DNA from: Candidatus Cloacimonadota bacterium
GTDB lineage: Bacteria; Cloacimonadota; Cloacimonadia; JGIOTU-2; B8-G9
NCBI GenBank assembly: GCA_003647765.1
Contig: QMNM01000071.1
Location: forward strand, 1-7,205
Direction of reading: 5' to 3'
Length of the DNA: 7,205 nucleotides
The notes under the pieces are model-generated. The model searched no databases, was not told where the DNA came from, and saw only the letters and a program-made list of their open reading frames with translations. Below, piece after piece: positions 1-5,248 of this stretch; the stretch's first letter is position 1, and every line of letters starts with the position of its first letter. A program made the translations under genes and the position numbers.

Positions 1-21
1 ATTATTTTGTACTCTAGGCAT
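1..21 (-). CDS. rplT: Large-subunit ribosomal protein L20, N-terminal fragment (cut by window edge)
   Basis: Only the first seven codons, MPRVQNN, lie in the window; the rest is beyond position 1. The N-terminus fits L20, which usually begins MPRV followed by basic residues, and an AAGAGGTG Shine-Dalgarno (26-33) sits 4 nt upstream of the ATG. The position directly after rpmI is the usual place for rplT in the infC-rpmI-rplT operon. L20 binds 23S rRNA early in 50S assembly and in several bacteria represses its own operon. The identification rests on seven residues plus gene order, so it is strong by context but cannot be proved here. Confidence 0.85.
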
Positions 22-110
22 AATTCACCTCTTTCATATCAGTAAATAGCATCAAAGTTTTGTACATTTAACAATAATATACATTTCTGATTTAACAATA
101 CACATCTATA
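22..110 (-). repeat. rpmI-rplT spacer with 11-bp direct repeat
   Basis: The 89-nt gap between the rpmI stop and the rplT start is very AT-rich. It contains an 11-bp direct repeat, ATTTAACAATA on the plus strand, at 66-76 and 90-100, i.e. 24 bp apart. No gene or clear promoter is visible. The repeat could be chance in such AT-rich DNA. Confidence 0.5.
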
Positions 111-305
111 TCAGATATTGAGCATTTTCTTAACTCTCTTTGTATCAGCATCAGCAATATAAGTAGATTTGCGCAAATTCCGTTTTGTTTTTCTTGTTTT
201 ATGAGTAGCTAGATGGTCATGAAAAGCTTTGGAACGCTTTATTTTACCATTACCTGTAGGCTTAAATCTTTTAAATGCTGATTTTCTTGTTTTTATTTTA
301 GGCAT
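111..305 (-). CDS. rpmI: Large-subunit ribosomal protein L35
   Basis: This encodes a 64-residue, highly basic protein of the usual L35 length (about 64-66). It starts MPKIKTRKSAFKRFK and carries the family pattern of a KRFK-x-TG motif near residue 13 and a K/R-rich middle (residues 21-46). The ATG follows a strong GGAGGT Shine-Dalgarno a few bases upstream, so the start is secure. L35 is a small 50S protein that binds 23S rRNA. It lies between infC and rplT, as in most bacteria. The 210-nt gap separating it from infC is longer than usual and can fold, which suggests an RNA-level control site. No oddity is seen in the protein itself. Confidence 0.97.
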   Translation of the reverse strand: MPKIKTRKSAFKRFKPTGNGKIKRSKAFHDHLATHKTRKTKRNLRKSTYIADADTKRVKKMLNI

Positions 306-384
306 TTTACCTCCATAGTTAATTCAACTGCAATCGCGAACTGAACGAACTTACGCAAACATTTTTATTTTTTTATAAAATCTT

Positions 385-443
385 TCGTGATGAGTTTATA
401 AAATTAGCATTTGGATTGCGTCTAATCTCTTACTCAATCACGA
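385..443 (-). promoter_or_regulatory. Possible structured leader upstream of rpmI
   Basis: Within the 210-nt infC-rpmI spacer, a 10-bp inverted repeat (TCGTGATGAG at 385-394; CTCAATCACGA at 433-443, one bulged base) encloses a second 5-bp stem (ATTAG at 403-407; CTAAT at 422-426). The minus-strand RNA could therefore form a nested hairpin about 80 nt upstream of the rpmI start. In E. coli and Bacillus, L20 binds RNA structures in this operon and represses rpmI-rplT. A similar role here is inferred from position only; I did not recognise the known L20 operator consensus. Confidence 0.35.
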
Positions 444-515
444 GCCGTTAGAAAGCGTATCTAAAAATCGGTTATATCATTTTATTAACCAGAAATCAGA
501 AGGCAGAACTATCGT

Positions 516-1070
516 TTATTTCCCCGAACTTTTAATGTTTCCTACTATCATTGTTAGATTCCGTCCCTCTCTATACGGTTGATTTTCTACCTTAGCTATC
601 TCCTTTAAGTCATCTTTTACTCTATTTAATAAATTATATCCAAAATCCAGATGAGCTAATTGTCGTCCACGAAAATAAACACTAAATTTTATCTTATGGT
701 TATTCTTTAAAAAATCTATAGCTTTTTTTAACTTAAACTTATAATCATTGTCACTTATAGTTGGAGTAAATTTAATTTCTTTTAGTTGTCCTGAAGATTG
801 CTTTTTTGCATCTCTTTTCCTTTTTTTCTCTTTTTCATATAGATATTTTCCATGATCCAGTATTTTGCATACTGGAGGATTAGCATTGGGTGCAATTTCC
901 ACTAAATCTAATTTTTCCATTCTTGCCCTTTCTAATGCTGATTTTAACTGCACAATGCCTATTTGGCTACCATCAGAGCCAATTAATCTTACCTTATATG
1001 CTTTAATTTGCTCATTGATTCGCTCTCCTCTCTCTCTTCTATGGGATGCAAAATGATTACGAGTTCTAAT
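516..1070 (-). CDS. infC: Translation initiation factor IF-3, with AUU start codon
   Basis: This encodes IF-3 of 184 residues (E. coli IF-3 has 180). It binds the 30S subunit, blocks premature 50S joining and checks the start codon and initiator tRNA. The N-domain opens with ERINEQIKAYKVRLIG (residues 16-31) and the LVEIAPNANPPVCKILDHGKY block; a Lys/Arg-rich linker (KEKKRKRDAKKQ) follows; the C-domain has FRGRQLAHLDFG and ends EGRNLTMIVG. The reading frame stays open and family-like well upstream of the first conventional start (GTG at 951-953), which would cut off about 39 residues including the conserved N-terminus. No ATG, GTG or TTG lies in frame between there and a strong AGGAGG (1077-1082). 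ATT at 1068-1070, 6 nt after that Shine-Dalgarno, is therefore the start, as in E. coli infC. The gene follows rplQ after a 247-nt spacer. Confidence 0.95.
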   Translation of the reverse strand: MRTRNHFASHRRERGERINEQIKAYKVRLIGSDGSQIGIVQLKSALERARMEKLDLVEIAPNANPPVCKILDHGKYLYEKEKKRKRDAKKQSSGQLKEIKFTPTISDNDYKFKLKKAIDFLKNNHKIKFSVYFRGRQLAHLDFGYNLLNRVKDDLKEIAKVENQPYREGRNLTMIVGNIKSSGK

Positions 1071-1076
1071 AATAAA

Positions 1077-1082
1077 CCTCCT
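1077..1082 (-). promoter_or_regulatory. Shine-Dalgarno of infC that fixes the AUU start
   Basis: AGGAGG on the minus strand is followed by the 6-nt spacer TTTATT and then ATT (1068-1070). A second ATT at 1071-1073 is also in frame but only 3 nt from the Shine-Dalgarno, too close for usual spacing. This site supports AUU initiation and hence IF-3 autoregulation through start-codon discrimination, as established in E. coli. Confidence 0.8.
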
Positions 1083-1227
1083 ATGAATATTTTACTTACA
1101 TTTTTTCAAAAATAAGAAGCCAGTCAAAAAAGAAGTCAAGAAAAAATACATTGACTTTTTGCAATCGGGTATTTATACAAACTATACGAACTGACGCGAA
1201 TAGTTAATTTGTATCAATTTACTTTAC

Positions 1228-1273
1228 AAAAAAGGGCTGTTATTATCCTACTCTTTTTTTAGAATAGAAATAA
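1228..1273 (-). terminator. Possible weak intrinsic terminator after rplQ
   Basis: On the minus strand, an imperfect AT-rich stem (1261-1273 pairing with 1240-1254, around an A-run loop) is followed, after CAGCCC, by six Ts (1228-1233). It lies 45-90 nt beyond the rplQ stop. The stem is weak and the T-run is set off from it, so termination may be partial or absent; transcription could continue into infC. Confidence 0.3.
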
Positions 1274-1283
1274 CATACAAAAG

Positions 1284-1311
1284 GCGTAAAGCATAGAGCA
1301 TAAGGCGTAAA
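1284..1311. repeat. Four tandem heptamers (GCGTAAA / GCATAAG family)
   Basis: Four 7-bp units stand head to tail: GCGTAAA, GCATAGA, GCATAAG, GCGTAAA. The first and last are identical; the middle two differ by two or three bases. The array starts 6 nt beyond the rplQ stop codon. Tandem heptamers of this style are a known class of intergenic short repeat in some bacteria; no function is visible. Confidence 0.7.
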
Positions 1312-1317
1312 CTGATA

Positions 1318-1737
1318 TTATGTCCTTTTATCTTTAGCAATATCGGATGCCTTAATTTTTTCTTTTCCCTTATATGAGCCAGTACTTTCTACAAATTCTA
1401 ATAATGCTCGTGGAGCTGCATCTCCTTTGCGAAATCCCATCTTAACAATTCTTGTATATCCGCCATTTCTATCTATATATTCAGGTGCGATTTCATCAAA
1501 TAGCTTCTTAACAAGAGACCTATCTTTCAAAATTTTATATGCTAAGCGTCGTGCATGAACAGTATTTTTTTTACCATAAGTTATAAGACGTTCAGCAATT
1601 CTTCTGGACTCTTTTGCCCGAGCGAGTGTAGTTTTGATACGATTATGTGTAATTAAAGAAATAACAAGATTGTTAAGCATTGCTTGTCGTGCAGATTTGA
1701 TCTTACCAAATTTTTTACCTTCTATTCTATGTCTCAT
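1318..1737 (-). CDS. rplQ: Large-subunit ribosomal protein L17
   Basis: This encodes a 139-residue L17. The N-terminal signature MRHRIEGKKFGK, the segment LITHNRIKTTLARAKESRR (residues 28-46) and the late GGYTRIVKMGFRKGDAAPRA block (residues 92-111) are diagnostic. L17 sits near the peptide exit tunnel on the 50S subunit. A short Lys-rich C-terminal tail follows the conserved domain. Its ATG directly follows the TAG stop of rpoA with no spacer, and a GGAAGG Shine-Dalgarno lies inside the rpoA 3' end, so translation is probably coupled. The rpoA-rplQ pair is conserved across bacteria. Confidence 0.98.
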   Translation of the reverse strand: MRHRIEGKKFGKIKSARQAMLNNLVISLITHNRIKTTLARAKESRRIAERLITYGKKNTVHARRLAYKILKDRSLVKKLFDEIAPEYIDRNGGYTRIVKMGFRKGDAAPRALLEFVESTGSYKGKEKIKASDIAKDKRT

Positions 1738-2775
1738 CTATTTTCCTTCCTCTAATTCCTTATGTTCTTCTTTAAGTCTTTTCATCTTACTTTCCCTGAT
1801 TTTATTAAAAATTTCTTTGACATTCATACCTAGCCCAAGATCATATTTTTCCAGCAAATTTTTAATATCATTAAGAGATTTTGTACCCAAATTTCTATAT
1901 TTAATCATTTCTGCTTCGGATTTTGCTACTAGCTCGCCAATTGTTTTTATCATTCCTGCGGCAAGACAATTTGTAACACGGACAGATATCTCTAATTCTT
2001 CCACTTTCATATTCAATAATTTTTCCATTTTCAATAATTCAGGATCAATGGCCTCTTCTTCAATATATTCAGGTTCCTTTTCAAATTTGACCATCCTATC
2101 ATAATAGTCACGCAATATTTTTGCTGAAAGATAAAGTGAATTCTCTGGTGTAATACTACCATCGGTTAAAATCTCTATTACCAAACGGTCATAACCAATT
2201 TTTTCTTGGACTCGCTCTTTCTCTACATAAAAATTTACTTTCCTTATAGGAGAATATATGGAATCAATTGGTATGACATCCTCTGGTTTATCGTCAATAT
2301 TTTGATTATCTTCTCTAACATAACCTCGTCCTATACCAGCCCAAACTTCAAAATGAAGATCTATATCTTCAGTCATTTCTAATAAGAATAGATCCTTATT
2401 AACTATTTTAGCGTTACTCGTTTCTTGGAATTCACCTGCTGTTACTTTACCAATGCCTTTATGATGTAATTCTAATTTAACTTCCTCGTTTGTATCCAAT
2501 ATAAGCACTACATTTTTAAGATTAAGAATTAAGTCAACATAATCTTGTTTTGCTCCAGGTATAGAACAATACTGATGGTATAGACCTTTAACACGGACGC
2601 AACGAATTGCAGACCCTTGAATTGAAGAGAGTAACACTCGTCTAAGAGTGTTGCCAATAGTAGTGCCAAAACCAGGCTCCATTGGGCCAATATAAAATTT
2701 CCCATATTTATCTGTATAGGTCTCTTTTTCTTTTATAATTCTTTCAGGCATTTGGATTGATTCTAAAAGTACCAT
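1738..2775 (-). CDS. rpoA: DNA-directed RNA polymerase subunit alpha
   Basis: This encodes a 345-residue RNA polymerase alpha subunit (E. coli 329). The N-terminal domain, which dimerises and nucleates assembly of beta and beta', is marked by PMEPGFGTTIGNTLRRVLLS (residues 31-50). A charged linker (about 230-250) leads to the C-terminal domain, which contacts promoter UP elements and activators. There, SVRVTNCLAAGMIKTIGEL (264-282) and RNLGTKSLNDIKNLL (294-308) form the helix-hairpin-helix fold, with R266 and N269 matching the DNA-contacting R265 and N268 of E. coli. A Lys/Glu-rich tail (about 318-345) extends past the usual end. The ATG follows an AGGAG Shine-Dalgarno. rpoA is separated from rpsD by 718 nt instead of the usual few bases, so it may need its own promoter. 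Confidence 0.98.
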   Translation of the reverse strand: MVLLESIQMPERIIKEKETYTDKYGKFYIGPMEPGFGTTIGNTLRRVLLSSIQGSAIRCVRVKGLYHQYCSIPGAKQDYVDLILNLKNVVLILDTNEEVKLELHHKGIGKVTAGEFQETSNAKIVNKDLFLLEMTEDIDLHFEVWAGIGRGYVREDNQNIDDKPEDVIPIDSIYSPIRKVNFYVEKERVQEKIGYDRLVIEILTDGSITPENSLYLSAKILRDYYDRMVKFEKEPEYIEEEAIDPELLKMEKLLNMKVEELEISVRVTNCLAAGMIKTIGELVAKSEAEMIKYRNLGTKSLNDIKNLLEKYDLGLGMNVKEIFNKIRESKMKRLKEEHKELEEGK

Positions 2776-2828
2776 ACTTCTCTCCTATTATTTTTCGTGA
2801 TAATTACATAGACCACTTACCTAAAACG

Positions 2829-2850
2829 CAATATGACATAAAACATATTG
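2829..2850. repeat. 7-bp inverted repeat upstream of rpoA
   Basis: CAATATG (2829-2835) and CATATTG (2844-2850) form perfect 7-bp arms around an 8-nt spacer, about 54 nt upstream of the rpoA start. It could be an operator or a weak hairpin in the rpoA leader. Base composition is low in G+C, so chance is possible. Confidence 0.4.
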
Positions 2851-2924
2851 TAATATTAACTTTTTCTGGCATAATAACAGCTAGCCCAATCTCGGACTCT
2901 GTTTCAAGTCAAGTAGAACGAGAA

Positions 2925-3177
2925 TTATGTATTATTTATTGTTCTGTGTAGAAATTCGCCATTTGCTTCAATAGTATCCGCAGATAAATCTGCTCCATAA
3001 TCCCATTCTATAAAATATCCACCATTTGAAATTTGCATAAACGCATTTTTATTTTTTAAATTAGCAAATACTTCGTACTTGAAATAAGGATTAACATCCA
3101 AAGATACCGACACGACCATCATCTGCAATTATTTCTAAAGTATAATCCGTATGTGGATGGACTTCTATTATGATCAT
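2925..3177 (-). pseudogene. DUF2442-like small protein gene, broken by one-base frameshift
   Basis: Two overlapping frames together read as one DUF2442-family protein of about 83 residues, the family's usual size. Frame one starts at ATG 3175-3177, after an AGGA Shine-Dalgarno, and runs 26 residues from MIIIEVHPHTDYTLEI to VGIF before changing frame and stopping at TAA (3091-3093). Removing one G of the pair at 3098-3099 joins F to DVNPYFKYEVFANL and then SNGGYFIEWDYGADLSADTI, ending at 2925. The fDl-pyl-x-x-vF-x-L pattern and the W-x-x-GADLs-x-dT ending are the family hallmarks as I know them. DUF2442 proteins are often beside DUF4160 or toxin-like genes; their biochemical role is not settled. 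It lies between rpsD and rpoA, where bacteria usually have nothing. Either a real inactivating indel or a sequencing error could explain the shift. Confidence 0.75.
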
Positions 3178-3300
3178 ACAAATCCTGTAAGATCTATCTA
3201 ATTACTTCTCTCATAGATACTTAGGCATTTTTCTTAATCTGCAACACCGTGTATATTTGGAGAATGATTGTTAGGATGCCAATACCAATAATTTAAGGTT

Positions 3301-3322
3301 GCGACGGTGTAAACACCGACGC
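3301..3322. repeat. 22-bp near-perfect palindrome
   Basis: Arms GCGACGGTGT (3301-3310) and ACACCGACGC (3313-3322) are complementary at 9 of 10 positions around a 2-bp centre (AA). It is markedly more GC-rich than its surroundings. Its right edge overlaps the left arm of the adjoining long hairpin by 4 bases. It could be a protein-binding site, a cruciform, or an end of a small mobile element. Confidence 0.65.
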
Positions 3323-3386
3323 TGAGTCAATAAAAGAACGCTAAAGCGTCCTTTGAATAGCGTTAACGCTTTTTTTGACTTAGCGT
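3319..3386. repeat. 68-bp nested inverted repeat built on ACGCT/AGCGT
   Basis: Outer 18-bp arms (3319-3336 and 3369-3386) match at 16 of 18 positions. Inside them, AACGCTA (3337-3343) pairs perfectly with TAGCGTT (3358-3364). The element contains six copies of ACGCT or its complement AGCGT, at 3319, 3338, 3345, 3359, 3366 and 3382, allowing several alternative folds. Read on the minus strand, a small hairpin followed by TTCTTTTATT could terminate rpsD transcription; read on the plus strand, a hairpin is followed by seven Ts. A bidirectional terminator or a MITE-like element are both possible. Confidence 0.7.
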
Positions 3387-3493
3387 GTTGGGTTCACTCA
3401 CTCGCTTTTGTAATCTGACAAAGTAAATCCATTAACATTCTAATAATATGTTAGATTGTATATACTTTCTACTATGCAGACAAGTCCGCGGTA

Positions 3494-4123
3494 TTACTTG
3501 GAGTAAAACTCTACGATTAACCGTTCGTTGATTTGCCTGGGTATTTCGTCAAGAGTTGGGATTTTCAGTAATTTTCCAGAGAAATTTTCTGGGTTAATCT
3601 CAATCCAATTTATGCCGTGTGAACCTCGTTTTACTGCCAGTGATTCTTGTATACTTGGTATGCCTCGACTTGTCTCTTTAACAGATAGTACCTGCTCTTT
3701 CTTTACTTGATAAGAACAAATATCAACTTTCTTACCATCTACTTTAATATGTCCGTGATTTACTAACTGACGTGCCGCATTACGAGAGGGTGCAAATCCC
3801 ATTCTATATACAAGATTGTCCAGCCGAGTTTCCAATAATTGCAATAAATTCTCACCAGTTACACCACTCTTTTTACTTGCTTTCTTAAAATAATTTTTAA
3901 ACTGCTTTTCTAATATTCCGTATATTCTGCGTGCTTTCTGTTTTTCTCTAAGACGAATACCAAATTCACTTGGTTTTTTAAAGCGTCCTTTACCGCGTTC
4001 TCCAGGTGGATAATTTTTTTTATTAAAAGCACATTTATCAGAATAACAGCGATCACCTTTCAAAAAAAGTTTGGTATTCTCACGGCGACATAATCTACAT
4101 TTGCTTTTTGTATATCTTGCCAT
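3494..4123 (-). CDS. rpsD: Small-subunit ribosomal protein S4, zinc-binding form
   Basis: This encodes a 209-residue S4, a primary 16S rRNA binder that starts 30S assembly. Four cysteines (C9, C12, C26, C31) in CRLC and CYSDKC form the N-terminal zinc site of the C+ type. YPPGERGKGRFKKPSEFGIRL follows, then the S4 RNA-binding domain (about residues 97-150) with LETRLDNLVYRMGFAPS and ARQLVNHGHIKVDG. The end NERLIVEFYSK is typical. The frame is open for 24 more codons upstream, but MARYTKSKC is the family start and has an AGGAGA Shine-Dalgarno about 7 nt before its ATG, so 4123 is preferred. In many bacteria S4 represses the alpha operon. It follows rpsK after 84 nt and is cut off from rpoA by a 718-nt insertion. 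Confidence 0.98.
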   Translation of the reverse strand: MARYTKSKCRLCRRENTKLFLKGDRCYSDKCAFNKKNYPPGERGKGRFKKPSEFGIRLREKQKARRIYGILEKQFKNYFKKASKKSGVTGENLLQLLETRLDNLVYRMGFAPSRNAARQLVNHGHIKVDGKKVDICSYQVKKEQVLSVKETSRGIPSIQESLAVKRGSHGINWIEINPENFSGKLLKIPTLDEIPRQINERLIVEFYSK

Positions 4124-4207
4124 ATCATCTCCTACTTTACATTGAATAATTATAACAATGCCTAATATCTTTTTGTGTAATTTTGTGTCTGACAATCTTT
4201 TTTGTAA

Positions 4208-4600
4208 TTAAATTCTACGCTTTTTAGGTGGTCTACACCCATTGTGTGGTATAGGAGTTACATCTTTTATAGAAGTAATCTCTAAATGAGAAGTTTGCAC
4301 TGTTTTAATAGATGATTCTCTACCTGAGCCAGGTCCACCAACTTCCACATCTACACTTCTTAATCCCATATCAAAAACTTGCTTACACACCTCTTGTGTG
4401 GCGAGTTGAGCTGCAAAGGAAGTGCTTTTTTTTGACCCTTTATATCCGATCTTACCGCCACTAGACCAAGCAAGTACATTACCATCTTTATCAGAAACAG
4501 TAATTATGGTGTTATTAAACGAAGAATGAATATGAATTATTCCTTTTGTATCCCTGATTTTTATCTTTTTCTTTCTTATCTGTCTCCCTTTTTTTGCCAA
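4208..4600 (-). CDS. rpsK: Small-subunit ribosomal protein S11, TTG start
   Basis: This encodes a 130-residue S11, which lies on the 30S platform near the mRNA exit region. Family marks are HIHSSFNNTIITVSD (residues 23-37), LAWSSGGKIGYKGSKKST (43-60), GGPGSGRESSIK (88-99) and the C-terminal DVTPIPHNGCRPPKKRR (113-129). It starts with TTG (4598-4600), giving MAKKGRQ; no ATG is in frame nearby. AGGAGG (4605-4610) stands only 4 nt upstream, a short but workable spacing. It lies 100 nt after rpsM, a longer gap than is common in this operon. Confidence 0.97.
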   Translation of the reverse strand: MAKKGRQIRKKKIKIRDTKGIIHIHSSFNNTIITVSDKDGNVLAWSSGGKIGYKGSKKSTSFAAQLATQEVCKQVFDMGLRSVDVEVGGPGSGRESSIKTVQTSHLEITSIKDVTPIPHNGCRPPKKRRI

Positions 4601-4604
4601 ATTT

Positions 4605-4610
4605 CCTCCT
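4605..4610 (-). promoter_or_regulatory. Shine-Dalgarno of rpsK that supports the TTG start
   Basis: AGGAGG is followed by AAAT and then TTG. The usual S11 N-terminus begins exactly at this TTG, and the next in-frame Met lies far inside the conserved domain, so the unusual start codon is secure despite the close spacing. Confidence 0.75.
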
Positions 4611-4700
4611 TTATGTCAGAATTTCATGAAGTAAAACAACCCTTCAAGATAGTTAACAAAACTTCAAGAATGTCAAGAAACCTATAGATTCTTAATTTCC

Positions 4701-5066
4701 TTATCTCTTACGAATTCTATTTCTTTTTGGACCTTTCCATGTACGAGCATTTGTATGTGTTCTCTGTCCTCGGACTGGCAAACCTCTTCTATGTCTAAGT
4801 CCACGATAAGAACCAATCTCCATTAGTCGTTTAATATCCATTTTATGCTTGGTACGTAATGCTCCTTCAACAGTATATTCTTGCTGAATAATATCACGAA
4901 GCCTTGCAACCTCTTCCACTGTCAATTTTTCTGCTTTTTTATCTTTACTAATATTGGTTTTTGACAATATATGATTGGAGCTTGTTCTACCTATTCCATA
5001 TATATAGGTCAAAGCAATCTCCATTCTCTTACGATTTGGTAAATCCACTCCTGCAATACGAGCCAT
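4701..5066 (-). CDS. rpsM: Small-subunit ribosomal protein S13
   Basis: This encodes a 121-residue S13, a 30S head protein that contacts the P-site tRNA and the 50S subunit (bridges B1a/B1b). The N-terminus [14 protein letters not shown] and [10 protein letters not shown] (residues 21-30) form the helix-two-turn-helix region. [19 protein letters not shown] (85-103) followed by [10 protein letters not shown] and a basic tail is diagnostic. ATG is preceded by AGGAGGAA at ideal distance. It begins the rpsM-rpsK-rpsD run, after rpmJ and a repeat-filled 182-nt spacer. Confidence 0.98.
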   Translation of the reverse strand: MARIAGVDLPNRKRMEIALTYIYGIGRTSSNHILSKTNISKDKKAEKLTVEEVARLRDIIQQEYTVEGALRTKHKMDIKRLMEIGSYRGLRHRRGLPVRGQRTHTNARTWKGPKRNRIRKR

Positions 5067-5083
5067 TTATTCCTCCTAAATTC

Positions 5084-5239
5084 TTAAACTCTTGAACTCT
5101 TGTTATCTTGAACTCTTGTTAGCCATAAAATTACACGAAAAAGCACAAAAAGATATCAGGCATTAAAAAGTCATCCTACTCCTTGTCTTCTTGTTCTTGA
5201 ACTCTTGTCTTCTTGAACTCTTGAACTCTTGAACTCTTG
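5084..5239. repeat. 8-bp repeat array (CTTGAACT) between rpmJ and rpsM
   Basis: TTGAACTCTTG occurs at 5092, 5108, 5197, 5213, 5221 and 5229, with a one-base variant (TTAAACTCTTG) at 5084. Copies in each cluster are spaced by 8 or 16 bp, and the gaps hold near-matches such as CTTGTCTT. The two clusters (5084-5118 and 5197-5239) flank about 80 nt of ordinary AT-rich DNA. This is a tandem 8-mer with degenerate units, and it fills the spacer right up to the rpmJ stop. Confidence 0.8.
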
Positions 5240-5248
5240 TCTTCTTGA

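Larger units (their letters stand above)
3178..3493. other. Palindrome-rich spacer after rpsD
   Basis: This 316-base stretch has no intact gene. It holds a 22-bp palindrome (3301-3322), a long nested hairpin (3319-3386) and a weak TAACAT/ATGTTA inverted repeat (3433-3438 and 3448-3453). On the minus strand, around 3243-3290, a short open stretch reads YWYWHPNNHSPNIH before a stop; this faintly recalls the His/Pro motif of DUF4160 proteins but is too short to call. Confidence 0.6.

Noticed and set aside
865-1056. 63-residue open frame on the plus strand
   Set aside because: It is antisense to the N-terminal half of infC, with no family features.
1634-2104. 156-residue open frame on the plus strand
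   Set aside because: It lies antisense to rplQ and rpoA, which are certain; its Ser/Leu/Ile-rich sequence is the usual mirror of an AT-rich coding strand.
2757-2951. 64-residue open frame on the plus strand
   Set aside because: It overlaps the start of rpoA and the end of the DUF2442-like gene in antisense and has no supporting motif.
3528-3710. 60-residue open frame on the plus strand
   Set aside because: It is antisense to the C-terminal part of rpsD.
4124-4195. 24-residue N-terminal extension of S4
   Set aside because: The usual S4 start MARYTKSKC has its own AGGAGA Shine-Dalgarno; the extension is not family-like.
4648-4676. TTGACA on the minus strand upstream of rpsK as a promoter
   Set aside because: The -35-like hexamer is good, but no acceptable -10 hexamer stands 16-18 bp downstream.
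5084-5239. CRISPR array
   Set aside because: The units are only 8 bp and lack unique 30-40-bp spacers; there are no cas genes.
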